NCBI RefSeq assembly: GCF_004379255.2
Contig: NC_056040.1
Span: 30,594,852 to 30,658,851 of the forward strand
Reading direction: 5' to 3'
DNA: 64,000 nucleotides
Source of the DNA: Salvia splendens
Taxonomy: Eukaryota; Streptophyta; Magnoliopsida; Lamiales; Lamiaceae
The position numbers and the translations under genes were made by a program. Shown one piece after another: positions 1 to 11,600 of this stretch. Positions within the stretch are counted from its first letter, which is position 1. Every line of letters starts with the position of its first letter. Under the pieces are notes generated by a model, which had not been told where the DNA came from, did not search any database, and was given only the letters and a program-made list of their open reading frames with translations.

Positions 1-478
1 TTTTTTAGCTAAAGCTCTGGCTCCGATGTGGCTACCGCACGATCCTTCATGGACTTCTCTGAGGATGTAGTCCGTCTCTTCTGGTCCTACGCACCGCAAT
101 AACGGCTGGAGGTAAGACTTTCTAAAGAGGACTCCTTCATGAAGTTCGTACCGAAGTGCTCGGCACGTGATCTTCCGAGCTTCTCTCTTATCCTCGGGCA
201 ATTGTCCTTGATCCAGATACTGCAAGATCGGCGTCATCCAGTTCGGCGAGCTGGATACTGAATGTACCTCGGCTTCATCAATGCTTCGATGCATTAATTC
301 TTCCGCCTTTGAGCTCGGATCGGAGGCCAACTTACTTAAGGCATCTGCTCGGCTATTTTCCGCTCTGGGAATGCGGATTATCCGCAAATAGGAGAAACTT
401 CGGCTGATGCTTTGCGCTTTGTCCAAATACTTCTTCATTCTCTGGTACCAAGGTATATCGTTCTTTAAAGACTGATCC
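1..478 (-). pseudogene. Ty3/gypsy pol fragment (RNase H end to integrase zinc-binding region)
   Basis: Reading the minus strand gives a continuous frame with the motif IPRAENSRADALSKLAS, the end of RNase H in Tat/Athila-type Ty3/gypsy polyproteins. It is followed by a linker and then by YILREVHEGSCGSHIGARAL, the region before the integrase HHCC zinc finger. The frame leaves the window at base 1. Upstream coding sequence (reverse transcriptase) is missing: similarity stops abruptly near 478, where unrelated repeat-rich DNA begins. Known for the family: this region processes and integrates retroelement cDNA. Inferred: a truncated or rearranged copy. Its strand is opposite to the direction of the LTR at 4622-5194, so it may belong to a different element. 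Confidence 0.8.
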
Positions 479-499
479 CCTTTTTAGATCGATTATTAA

Positions 500-885
500 A
501 GACTATTGTGAGTCCAAGCTTCAGGAGGATATAAGACCACAAGTCAGCTTAACAAGCAGTCCGTCTGAAACGAACTGCAATAAGCCAACGATTGTGAGTC
601 CAAGCTTCCAAGGAGGATACAAGACCGCAATTCAGCTTAACAAGCACTTCGTCTGAAACGAACTGCAATAAGGGAAAGTCCGATCCACGCGATAAACCTC
701 GCCGAATTAGGACGACCAAGTTCGGTCAAAGAAGTTTACCTCATAAGACCGGGGACGACCATGTCTGGTCAAAGAGGTTTACTGCATAAGACCACTTCGG
801 TTAACTGGGAAAGTCCGATCCACGCGATAAAACTCGCCGAATTAGGACAAGGGAAAGTTCGATCCCGGCGACAAAAATCGCCAAA
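500..885. repeat. Imperfect repeat block before the 39-bp array
   Basis: Two copies of a unit of about 85 bp lie at roughly 507-590 and 593-672; each starts GTGAGTCCAAGCTT and ends GAACTGCAATAAG. A second motif (GGGAAAGTCCGATCCACGCG, then ATAAA and CTCGCCGAATTAG) occurs near 672-711 and 808-848 with a degenerate third copy near 850-890. Between them are first versions of the GGTCAAAGAAGTTTAC unit that forms the following array. No open frame is convincing. It fits a hypervariable 3' untranslated region of a Tat-lineage element. Confidence 0.7.
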
Positions 886-1290
886 TTAGAACACAAACCA
901 AGTCTGGTCAAAGATGTTTATTTCATCAGACCAAAGACGAGTCCGGTCAAAGATGTTTATTTCATCAGACCAAAGACGAGTCCGGTCAAAGATGTTTATT
1001 TCATCGGACCAAAGACGAGTCCGGTCAAAGATGTTTATTTCATCAGACCAAAGACGAGTCCGGTCAAAGATGTTTATTTCATCGGACCAAAGACGAGTCC
1101 GGTCAAAGATGTTTATTTCATCAGACCAAAGACGAGTCCGGTCAAAGATGTCTATTTCATCAGACCAAAGACGAGTCCGGTCAAAGATGTTTATTTCATC
1201 AGACCAAAGACGAGTCCGGTCAAAGAAGTTTACTTCATAAGACCAAGGACCAAGTCCGGTCAAAGAAGTTTACTTCATAAGACCGAGGAC
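886..1290. repeat. 39-bp tandem repeat array, about 9-10 units
   Basis: A 39-bp unit containing GTCCGGTCAAAGATGTTTAT followed by TTCATCAGACCAAAGACGA is repeated head to tail with very few differences (CAGACC/CGGACC; one TCTATTT). Outer units are more divergent (AAGAAGTTTACTTCATAAG). Because 39 is a multiple of three, the array stays open in one frame on each strand, as a 13-residue periodic peptide. This is most likely a by-product of the period. Tandem arrays between pol and the 3' LTR are known in Tat-lineage elements and can seed satellites. Confidence 0.9.
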
Positions 1291-1428
1291 AAGTACGATG
1301 AAATTTTTTCGCTAAGCTGTAAATACAGTGTTAGAAGCGAAAACAAAATTTCATTTTTCAAATCTTGTTCGGCATACAACTCAGCTACCCTACAAAATGG
1401 CGTTACGCTATTACAAAGGACTATTCTA

Positions 1429-2214
1429 CTATCCAGGGTTGCTGAAGTTAAGCCACCTATCTGCAAAATCCTCTGGAAGCCGAGTTCGGTTGTTCCGAGC
1501 AGATGAAGAATAAGCAGGTCGACGAGATGCTATCCTCGACCCAACGCCTCTTCCCCGAGCCCGAGAAGTCCTAACACCTCGGCGATGAAGAGTCTCTGCA
1601 ATAATCATCTGCTGATCTTGCTCGCTCATAGTCACAACTCCTCGGCGAATTTCAGTCCGTCCCTGTCTTGACGATTCCGGTTGCTCCTGAGCCCGTTCTC
1701 GTCTTGACGTTTCCGGCTGTTCCGGAGTTCGTTGTTGACTGGAAGTAGGATTTTGAACAAGGGAACCAGAGGCTTGATCTGGAGTGCGAGCATCTGTTGG
1801 CACGACATGCCGAAGGAATCTTTCTATGGAGGGGCGCCGAGAAAGAACAATGTCGTACCGAGAAGCCCAGCGCCGTAATGATTTCACAACTTGGTGGCAA
1901 GCCGAGCTCTCCAGCGCATTGTTCCTCCGGAGTACATGATATTCCTCCCACAGTTCGTCAACTCGACTCTGAACATCCGAGATGGTCAATCCCCCGCGCA
2001 CACGGATGTAATCCTCGTACGCAGTCCTCTCAGCAACGGTCGTATTCAGCTCGGCCTCCAGATCTTTCTTATCGGACTCTAAGTCCTTGATATCGGCCTC
2101 CAGCTTCACTAAACGAGCCAGAAGCTCGTCATTCTTCGTCTGATCGGCTATAGCTCTTCTCTCAGCTTCGTCCAAAGCCGAAGAGTACAGCCGTTTCCAG
2201 TGAAGTATCTCCAT
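1429..2214 (-). CDS. Accessory coiled-coil ORF of a Tat-type LTR element
   Basis: A 261-residue minus-strand frame. Residues about 10-75 are rich in A, E, K and L in heptad-like order (for example LVKLEADIKDLESDKKDLEA), predicting a coiled coil. The centre is mixed and charged, and residues about 135-220 are rich in Q, S, R and P with repeated QPE-S-R motifs. No enzyme motif is visible. It lies 200 bp downstream of the spliced gene at 2414-4270 on the same strand, so it may be a second accessory ORF or a further exon. No role is assigned. Confidence 0.5.
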   Translation of the reverse strand: MEILHWKRLYSSALDEAERRAIADQTKNDELLARLVKLEADIKDLESDKKDLEAELNTTVAERTAYEDYIRVRGGLTISDVQSRVDELWEEYHVLRRNNALESSACHQVVKSLRRWASRYDIVLSRRPSIERFLRHVVPTDARTPDQASGSLVQNPTSSQQRTPEQPETSRRERAQEQPESSRQGRTEIRRGVVTMSEQDQQMIIAETLHRRGVRTSRARGRGVGSRIASRRPAYSSSARNNRTRLPEDFADRWLNFSNPG

Positions 2215-2413
2215 CTCCTTGGGTACAAAGCAGCTATATTAGTTCGGCAGCTGTACCGAGCAGATAGTAAAATACAACAGGAATAAAGGCGAGTACGAAA
2301 AGCTATACGAAGACAAGTGTAGAAAATTTTTCATTCACAAGGAAAATTTTTTACACTAGGGCTTCAAGGCCATTTTACAAGGAAGAAACTAGACTAAGAG
2401 AAGGGAGACGAAA

Positions 2414-4270
2414 TCATACTCCGCCAGCTTCGTCTCCGGCTCCTCGGTCTGGTACAGCTTCTTTCTCCTGGGCTACCTCAGCCTCAGCCTCGCCTCCTGC
2501 CGGCCTCGCCTCCGCCTCCTGATCGGCTTCCTTCTCCGGATGCCCGGCCCGCTCGACTTCGGCCTCCAGCTCCAGCGGCTCGGCCTCACCCTCTCCGTTG
2601 TAAGTCGAAGCGGGTGAAACGGGTCCCACGGAGGCAAAGATAGCCTCCAGGTTCTCGTCCCGATCAGCTCGACAACTCCGGACTCGGTCTGCAGAAAGCA
2701 GGACCGAGGATGAAGCGAGCTCCTCAAGGAGCGGCAGATTCTGAAGCCGAGCTGCTATCTCTCGGCTGTACAGAGGCAGCACGACGTCGGCCCCCTGCTC
2801 GCCCTTATCGGTAATTAGCCTTACCAGACTACCGACAAAAGCCGAGAACTGGCTGCTCAAAAAGAGTTTCTCCGTGTAAACACGGAGAGCCTCCCCCTGG
2901 GCAACCACGGCGGCAGCATCACTCCGTTTCGTCTGCTCTCGCTGGATGACGAGCTGGTTTTTGGCAAACTGAGCTTCATCCTGGGCCGAAATCCTAGCAG
3001 CTCTGGCTTTCTCAAAGTTTGCCTCGGCCTGCTCGGCCCGGTGACAAGCAGCCGCCAATTTCCTCTGCATCTCAGCATAGTCGTTGGACGCTTTGGAGAG
3101 TTCGACGGCGACGAGCTTGGAGAGCATATCGTTCCTCTGAAAATGGATAAGGAAAAAAGTCAACAGAGGGCACCAAAAATACAGGACAGAAGCCAAGCCA
3201 AAGAATCAAGAAGACAATTCACCTCGGCGAAGTCCGTGGGCCATAAAAATGGCTCACAGATATGCTCCGAAGGAGGCGCCAAGACCACGTCTTTCTCTGG
3301 CGCTCTCGGGGGCTTCTGGGTCTTCCCCTTCCTACTTGCCGAAGTCGACTCCGGCTTCTTTGGACCCGAAGAGGTCTTTTGCCTCTTCGGATTCTTCTCG
3401 GCATCAGGCGCCGAGCTGGTAGCCTTCTCTTTCTCCGGCTCCTCAAGCCCGGAGGACTTTCGGATAGCCTTATTCAGCATGTACACTGCCAAAAAGCAAG
3501 AAAGCAAGGTTAGTTTTCTTCGTTAAAGCAGTAGAACATAAAGGTAAAGAGAATTCCTCACCCTCGGCCTCTTCGTCCGAAGACGAGATGTCGAACACGA
3601 CGTCGCCCTTGACGAGCTCAGACTCCGTGTAGTGTTTCCTAACTATGGGAATCTTGTTGAGCTCGCCATCGAGCTCGGCCAATGGTTCTAACCGAGGATG
3701 AGGAATCACGGACTTCGGCCCTCTCCAGGGGAAGCCCGGAGCCGCTGTCCTATTATAAAAAAAGAAGCGGTTTTGCCATTTCGGCCACTTGGTTTTGCAG
3801 AATGCCCTAAAAGGCTGTAAAGGGATCAAGTAAAACCAAGATCCCTTCCTTTTAAATTGGAAAAAATTAAGGATTGCCCGCAGAGACAGATCCTTATCTA
3901 ACCTACGGAGTTCGGCAGCAAAAGCCGACAAGTGCCTCCAAGAATTCGGAGTCACCTGACCTAAAGGGAGTTGAAAAAAATCAAGAAGCTCTACAAAAGG
4001 TGGGGGAAGAGGGAAACGAAGCCCGCATTCTAAGCAGGCTTCGTAAACGGTGGCATAACCCTCCGGCGGGTCGTTAGCCCTATGATCATCGTCGGGAACC
4101 ACCGCCTTCCCCCCAGGAAAAGAGTATTTTTCGTAAAGGGATATCACAGTATCCTTACTCAAGATACTGTGAAAATACTCTACGGTCTTCTCCCCGGATT
4201 CTTTCCGGCTAGAAGACCCCTTACCCCCTTTTCTACCGCTACCAGACTCAGACGAAGAAGAAGCAGACAT
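2414..4270 (-). CDS. Spliced accessory protein of a gypsy-type element (Transposase_28/PF04195-like)
   Basis: Three exons with GT-AG introns join in frame: 4270-3562, 3485-3223 and 3136-2414 (phase 1, then phase 0), giving about 564 residues. Residues about 35-220 contain YSFPGGKAVVP, CLECGLRFPLPPPFVELLDF, NSWRHLSAFAAEL and FRAFCKTKWPKWQNRFFFY, the pattern of the plant 'putative gypsy type transposon' family (PF04195, recalled, not searched). A Ser/Lys/Pro-rich hinge encoded by exon 2 follows, then an Ala/Glu/Gln-rich coiled coil encoded by exon 3 and a Glu/Ala-rich tail. The ATG at 4270 follows an SSSSESGSG leader. The gene reads antisense to the LTR at 4622-5194 and is intact, unlike most coding DNA in the nearby elements. 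Function is unknown. Confidence 0.75.
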
Positions 4271-4400
4271 GGTTCTTACTCTTTGAAAGTTTGAAGAAAT
4301 CCTGAGGAAATTTTTGAAAGCGGAAGGAAATTTTTCACGCAAAAGATAGAGAGTGCAGAAGAAGCCAATAGCAAAGGTGTTCAAATGATGAAGAAAGGCG

Positions 4401-4410
4401 GTATTTATCA
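4401..4410 (-). promoter_or_regulatory. Possible TATA box for the antisense accessory gene
   Basis: The minus strand reads TGATAAATAC about 130 bp upstream of the ATG at 4270. It is the best TATA-like sequence between that start codon and the LTR. Inference only. Confidence 0.3.
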
Positions 4411-4608
4411 GATTTGGAAAAGATTTCAAATCATCGCACCGTTTCATATTCCACCTTTTCAGGATTCGACGGCCGGATTTTACTGTCGCATTTAATGCCG
4501 CATTTAATGCAGTCACGCGCAGGGCACGTCCCCTGACTTCAGCCTCCCCCGTACCCTTTTCCAGAATGCCGAAGTGACTCGCTTCGCCGAAGTGATTCAC
4601 TTCGCTTT

Positions 4609-4621
4609 TCGGGGGGGGTAG
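4609..4621 (+). other. Polypurine tract next to the 3' LTR
   Basis: TTCGGGGGGGGTAG directly precedes the LTR start TGATGG. A G-rich tract touching the LTR is the expected plus-strand primer of a plus-oriented element. No TGG-type primer-binding site is seen on either side of the LTR. Confidence 0.6.
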
Positions 4622-5194
4622 TGATGGGGTGCGTACTAAACAAGCCCAACAGCAATGACGGCCCATCAGCCCAAAGACCAAAGCAGGAGTATGAGTTCGG
4701 CATTACCAAAGAGTTCGGCCTCAGCCTACAGCTCGGTAAAAGCCATCCAATCAAGCTCTGCTCTCAGGTCGGCATCAAGCTCTACTCTCAGATCGGCAAC
4801 CAAAGCAGTTCGGTCTCAGTATTCGACCGAACAGGGAGTTAGTGGACCCATGCAGGATTTCCACAACTTCCAACACACCCACTACCACGTGGCGTCAACT
4901 CAGGCCACGATCTTAGGCCATGACCTACGCTACAGCCACGATCTTAGTCCAAGATATAAATAGAACTTAGATCTGATATGAGAAGGTGAAGCTCTCTAGA
5001 GATAAAACACCATATAGCAAATAGCAAGTTTGTATTTGTAAGCTGTAGAAAACAGATCAAGCAATACAATCTTGCCCTCCCTTTTTCCCGTGGACGTAGA
5101 TTTACTTCAGTAAATCGAACCACGTAAATTCTTTGTGTCATAATCTTCATTCTCTACCAGCATTTGCTAACATCAAAAATTCGCGGATCCATCA
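4622..5194 (+). mobile_element. 3' LTR of a plus-oriented Ty3/gypsy (Tat-type) element
   Basis: A 573-bp segment starts TGATGG and ends CCATCA. A strong TATAAATA lies at 4955-4962 on the plus strand, giving a U3 of about 330 bp and an R-U5 of about 210 bp. A polypurine tract abuts its left end. The 5' partner LTR is presumed to lie left of the window, so the TSD cannot be checked. Confidence 0.65.
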
Positions 5195-6102
5195 CTACAC
5201 ATAAGAAATTATAGTGGAAAAAAAAGAAGAAAAAAAAGAAGAAAAAAAAAGAAAGGGATGGAGAGATGAGTTATATTTAGTGCAAAGAGGAATAAATTCA
5301 TGCTTTGAGCTTATGATCGAGAGGGTTGTAAATCAAGAGAAGGTTTGAGGGTTTGGTTTGACTACTTATCATAAGAAACTTTTAATTTTACATGTTTGAG
5401 GGTTTGGTTTGACTACTTATCATAAGAACTTTTAATTTTACATGTAGTATGTGCATTTTTGCTATGTGTTAGACTTGAAAACTTATCATAAGAAACTTTT
5501 AATTTTACATGTAGTACGTGGATTTTTGTTATGTGTTGACTTGAAAGTGAATATTTGGATTATATGATATGAACATGATACAGTTATGTCTTATTTGATA
5601 TTAATTGTAAAATATAATATAGATATGTGATTGATGAAGATAATATATATGATTGGTGCAATAAATATGTTTTGTATATTGTAAAGGAAGTATTTGACGA
5701 AATATGATGGAAATATGTAAGTGATGCAATTGATATGTTTACATATGTATTTGAAACATTGGATTAAAGAGAATCTGTGACAAGTCTTGCTCTGAGTCCG
5801 ATATCAATGACAATGGATCTATGGGTCATATATACAATGACAATGGACCTACGGGTCATATACAATGGCAATGGACCTTCGGGTCATATATATGATATAC
5901 AATGGCAATGGAACCTTCGGGTATGATATTTAATGACTATGATTATGTGTGCTGATTTAGAATATTTTGTACATACGCTAATAAATGATGGATTTTGTAA
6001 CTATAGCATTTGGATGTTGATGTAATTGATATATGATTTATTTACTTTAATTTATATTTATTTATTATAAGTATATACGTCAGAGGGGGTTGGGTTGTGA
6101 CA
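5195..6102. other. AT-rich region with short tandem duplications; possible LTR remnant
   Basis: No gene is seen. A segment with CTTATCATAAGAAACTTTTA occurs three times between about 5366 and 5515. A unit of about 30 bp (CAATGACAATGGAYCTAYGG, then GTCATATA) is repeated about four times between 5803 and 5925. The region ends GGTTGGGTTGTGACA at 6102, which resembles an LTR end (TGTGACA), but no matching TGTCACAACC start is visible, so any LTR here would be truncated. Confidence 0.35.
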
Positions 6103-6831
6103 CATCATTCTTCGCATTCCCACCCATCCCTTGATTTCTCTCCATGCCTCCCTGATACGTTCAGATTTTGCATTGTTTTAAGACCATTATTTGGTCCGTT
6201 TTGAGTGCAAAGTTGCATTACATGTCCATTATTTGCATATTTGATCAATTTTGGTATTTTGGCACGGTTTGTGAGAAAATGTGCAAAATAGAGCTGAAAA
6301 ATGACATAAAAATGGTCAAAATCTGGAAGATGAAGAAGAAGCACAACTCAACGGCCCGCTAGACCCAACCCAGCGGTCGCTGAAATGAATCCAGAGAGCT
6401 CTCAGTCTTTCCAGCGGCCCGCTGGGCCTGATCGCGCGCAGCAACCTTAGTTCAAACCAAATTTTCAGCGATTCTATAGTCTGATCAGCGCTTTATACAT
6501 ACAATTCTCTTCCTCATTGAAAGAGCTTCACGACGGTACCTTGAACATCTCAATCGGAATTCTATGGAGAGATTTATGACTATTCTACGAACATCACGCA
6601 ATGTTGTCAAGTGTTGAATTTAGGTGGACATTCAAGGAAAGAAACTATTACCATGTGAAGCCAAATTTTTTCTTCTTTTCCTTAACCTATGGAGCACAAA
6701 ATTTACATTTCTCCTATTACATGGAGGATATTTTTTTACCAAGTTTAAACCCTTTTCTAGCCTATATATATCTCATAACCTCATTCATAATAAAAAAAAA
6801 CTCAATTCATAGCCTCCCTTTTGGGAGCCTC
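6103..6831. other. Non-coding stretch, nothing recognised
   Basis: Only short chance frames are present. A hairpin-like AGCCTCCCTTTTGGGAGCCT at 6811-6830 abuts the hAT element and supplies its TSD. Confidence 0.4.
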
Positions 6832-7894
6832 TAGGCACGCACACGGTTCAAAAACCACCGGTTCTGAACCGGAACCAGCGGTTCACGGTTCAAAAAAATC
6901 ATGAACCTGAACCGGCCCGCCAAGGGTTTAGGCGGTTCCAGTTCCGGTTCAAAAAACCATCGGTTCGGGCAACGGTTCAAAACCGCCGGTTCGGCGGTTC
7001 AGTTTTTTTTTTTTTGCATTTTCTTCTTTATTTATCTATTGAATGTGCGTAAATAAAATTCAAAAAATCATGAAGAAAATTACTTTATTGATATAAATTT
7101 AAACGGGGCTACAAGTTACAACAATTACAAATCACAAAAGACTTGAAGTCTTAAACAATAAATTTAAATATTTGTTGCTTTTTTAATCGTCTATTTTTAT
7201 CATTATTATACAAATTATATTAATTGTTGCTTTTTTGCACATTTTAATCAATACATTGAGAAAAATGAGTAACATACCTACATTTAAATCCAATTATTTG
7301 AACATGTCCACATTCTATAAATATACAAATTATGAGCAACATGCAATATTCAAATTTAATTAAGGTATTATAACTAAACTATTCTAGTTGATGCTATTAT
7401 TAACTATAAATTTGTCTTAGAAAAGGAATTATGACAAAAATAAATATAAATATAGTAAATAATAAAATGTAAAAAATAAAGAAAGTTTTGTCTTCTACAT
7501 TGGAAAGAGATTAATGAATGATCTAAACATATAGTTATAAAAGAAAATACTTCGACATATTTTGTCCTACATCGAAAGTGAAACATAAAATATTCAAGGA
7601 TGTCTTTATAAAAGAGAAACAACCAAGAATGGTTTCTTAGAATTCAGAGGCCCACCAAATAAATATGGGATATTATGAAATTTTTTTATTTATTTTTTTG
7701 TGAAAATTAATTTTTATAAATAATAAATAATTTTTTTATTTTTATTTGAACCGCCGGTTCGAACCGTTGAACCGGCCGTTCGGAACCGGTGGTTCCGGTT
7801 TCTGAAAATTGTGAACCTGAATCGAACCGAACCGGCCGAACCGGCGAATCGTCCGGCGGTTAACCGCCGGTTCGGTTCGGTTTATGCATGCCTA
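6832..7894. mobile_element. Non-autonomous hAT element, 1063 bp
   Basis: The ends are inverted: TAGGCACGCACACGGTTC on the left and, reversed, TAGGCATGCATAAACCGAAC on the right. Both are flanked by an exact 8-bp TSD, GGAGCCTC (6824-6831 and 7895-7902), the length made by hAT transposases. Both subterminal regions (about 6840-7000 and 7750-7890) are packed with AACCGG/CCGGTT motifs, typical of hAT transposase binding sites. The AT-rich middle has no transposase frame, so the copy would depend on another element. Confidence 0.88.
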
Positions 7895-7902
7895 GGAGCC
7901 TC

Positions 7903-8639
7903 GAAGGCTCCTCCCTCTCTACTCCATATTTTAATTATTCCATTATTCTTAGAGATTGAAGCAAGACAAGAGGAGCATGAAATCTTCAAGATTGAACCTT
8001 GGGTTTTGTTTATTTTATGTCTCGTACTTTAATTATTGTTTTAGTTCATATGTCTATAGATTGCTAAACGATAGAACTTTGAGAATTGATAGTAATTGAC
8101 TTTTATGTAGTACTTTTTATGTTTAATGTTCAGAACTCGTTGCACTTGATTTTTCCTGAGCTTTTGTTTGACTAATTAGTCGTTATCTTGATTATTGTCA
8201 ATCTCTGATCGGTGATAGCTTTGATTGGTTTATCTTATGTGTTCATACAATAATTGTGACATGAGTATGGATGAATGATAGGGAGAAATTGTGGTAAAAC
8301 ATAAATCGGGTGAACGTAGAACTAATTAGAATAACTAAAGTGTCAGTGAAATCAATATCCTTGAAATTCCTTTTTTTTCTAATTTATCTCATTTACTTTC
8401 TATGCTTTGTTTCTTTTACTTTATTTATTTTTTGTTTAGTTTCATAATTTTAACCCAAAACTACGTGTCTCTAAATAGTATATGACGTTTAGTATATGAT
8501 AGCCAGTTGCAATTTATTCCCTGAGTTCGATATCTTGGTACTGGCCTTTAGCTATACTATTCATGCCTTGTATACTTGCAAGTAGTTGTAGTGCTAAAAA
8601 ATAGTGCTTACTCCCTTGTTTTATGGCATTTGAAGAAGG
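7903..8639. other. AT-rich stretch, no gene seen
   Basis: No open frame of interest and no clear repeat. It separates the hAT element from the 3' end of the LINE. Confidence 0.4.
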
Positions 8640-11600
8640 GTGATATGTTGATTATACGTGCACCGAGCATAATGGGCTTTGTTGGTCGATATTCAGGTAT
8701 CCGAGCCTGTCACATGTAGCTAGGCGGCCTTTGATGGCTTGCCAAGTCATGAAAGAATACTTCGGTGGCACGAAGTCCTTCCACACAAATCTGGGCCATA
8801 ACTTGCGCTCACCTTTCGACCTGAACCAATCGTATGCTTCCGCCATTTGTTGCATACCACTTTTCCCAGATATTCACAACCTCACTTTGTGGAAGATTAT
8901 TGAGCATCATGTCCTAAATTTCTAGAATTCTCTTGAACAAGGGTGAGTCTCGTGGCCTTGCTGTCCACTACCAGAGGGTCCTATTTCTAAGGAATTCACT
9001 GTGAATCCACCTGATCCATAGTGAATCCTTTTTGGTATGGATATTTCATAGATTTCGGCCAAGGAGGGCTTTGTTCCATGCTCCCAGATTTCTGAATCCT
9101 AGCCTTCATTCTCCCTTCGGTAGGCAAAGATCCTTCCATGCAACGGGATTGTATTTTGTCCCCCAAATGAACTGGCGGCAAATTGAGGTGATGCAATCAA
9201 TCACATTTGACGGGAGTGGGAAGACCTGCAGCCGAGTGAATGAGTTCAGCTTTACCCGCGAATGAGAGATTTTTACCTGTCCACTTGTTTGTAGTGCATA
9301 ATATTGAGTTTCTTGGACTCGAGGGAGACACCCAAGTATTTGACTGGAAGGTTACCAATTAGAAAGTCAAAGACCCCTTTCATCTCCTCCAGTTCTCGAT
9401 TGATCTCCTGACTTGGACTCCTTGAAAACTCAAGCATTGTGTCCCTAAGAATCTCCTGGATAAAACATCGCGCTGCAGAAAAGCATAAGTTTGTCCTCAA
9501 ACGCTATATGAGTGATTTTCTCTCTAGCACATTTTGCATGGAAGTTGAAGTTGATGTTGGTCGTGCGGGCCGCAAGCAAATGAGACAGATACTCCATGCA
9601 AAAGATGATATATTTGGCGACATGAGATCACCCTGTCAGATACCCCTCTTGTCGGCGAAGAACCCATGCGGACTACCGTTGATAGCAATTGAGAACCGAG
9701 GTGTAGTAATGCATTGCATCACCCAATAGATAAACTTATAGTGGAAGTTTAACACATTGAGAATCGCTCCGATGAACTCCCAATCCACCATGTCGTAGGC
9801 CTTGCGGAGATCGATTTTAATGGTGCATCTCGGGGAGTTCTTCTTATTTGCATATCCACGCATCAACTCTTCAGCCAAATGGATATTGTCCATGATGTTC
9901 CTCCCAGGTATGAATGTTGATTGTGCGACATTAATCAGCTTGCTCAACAGTGGTAGCATCATCGTTGATAAGATCTTCGTAATGACCTTGTAGATGACGC
10001 TGCAGCATGAAATAGGCCTAAAGTCCCCAACTGTTGGGTTGATTGTCGTCTTTGGTATCAGGCTCACCACTGCTATATTTAGATTCCCGAGTAGCCAGCC
10101 GGTGGTGAAAAATTCCTTAACTACACTAATGACTTCATAACCAATTCTACCTCATAGCTTCTTGAAGAAGGCTGACGATTAGCCATCAAGTCCAGGGGCC
10201 TTTTCGTTGCCAATATTGAAGAGGGCTTCCTTGATCTCTTCGTCCCTTCTTTAATCACTCCCTCATCAATGGGCTCGGATTCCTTCTTCGTTCCCAAGAG
10301 TAAAGTGTAGTAATCTACGAAGTCTCGGATGATCTCTGCTTGATCCCTAACAATCGAACCATCGTTCCTATAGAGGTAAGCAATGTAATTCCATGAGTTA
10401 TTTCTCTTGACATGGGAGTGGAAGAAAGATATACCCCGACCACCAAGTAGTGAGAACTTGAGTTTTGTTTTTTGTTCGAAGTAGGCTCTTTCAGATTCGG
10501 CGTCAGGGCTGGAGACAGAAAAAAAATGGCTGTAGGGGCTGGGCTCCACTATATATTTTTCATAGTCAAATATAGATATATATAAAATTATATAATGCAA
10601 AAACAATAATTACAACAACCGTAAAAATGCATATATATTTAATACGAACTAGTGCAAAATATATATCTAATAAAAAGAACAAAAAAGACAATATCATAGC
10701 TGTGTTTTTTCATCTAAAGCGGTGACAACTGAAACTCCACGTGTTCTCATTGATTGAAAACATTGCAGGATTTGTTCATTATTAATCGTTGAAAACAGGT
10801 CCTTCTCAATATACACAATTAAATTGTCATTCATCCACTCATTTCTCATTCTATCTCACAAGTCAGTTTATACAATCACATATTTTTAATAAAAATTAGC
10901 TACTAGAATACGTAGATTTGACAAGAATTTCAAAGTTCAAACTACATAATTGAAAAAATAAAAACTTCAAAATAAATATTGTTGTAACTTTTTTACAACC
11001 TTGCCACTATTATCTCAAAATCTTAAAAAACAAAAAATAGAATACAAAATTAACAACTTTAATAAATTCCTTACCTCACAATTTGTGTAGAATTTGAATT
11101 TTAATTTCTCTAAAGTCTCAAAGACTCAAACCCTCTTTTCACCGTTTCTATATCTTGTTATTCTAAACCCTTCTGTCTCTCTCTTTTTTATTGTTCTAAA
11201 TCTCAATAATGCAATATACAACTAAAATACTTAATTTTTAATAAGAAGACATTTTTTTATTTAATTATTTAAACAAAACGTGTACCCACTTATAAAATGT
11301 TAGCACTTTATAAGTTTGAAGTCTCTTTTCTCTAAGGTAAAAACGTGTCAAACCTATTAACAGGGGTCAGTTTGACTTATTTACTTTTTAAAAAAATTAC
11401 TTATCTTCTTCTTCACACCCGTTGCACCATTGTTATACTTCTTCTCTACAATTTTTTACTTTTTCCTTCTTTAATTTCAGCCCCTTACAGTTATTCTCCC
11501 AAGATAATTTCTTTTACAATAGCATTATTTGGTAAGGGCTTAACATGATTTTTCAAAATTTTAAAAAATTTGAAAGTACGAATTTAAAAAAAAAATTGGG

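Noticed and set aside
914..1240. Plus-strand 108-residue repetitive frame in the 39-bp array
   Set aside because: An open frame arises automatically from a period divisible by three; it has no flanking gene structure.
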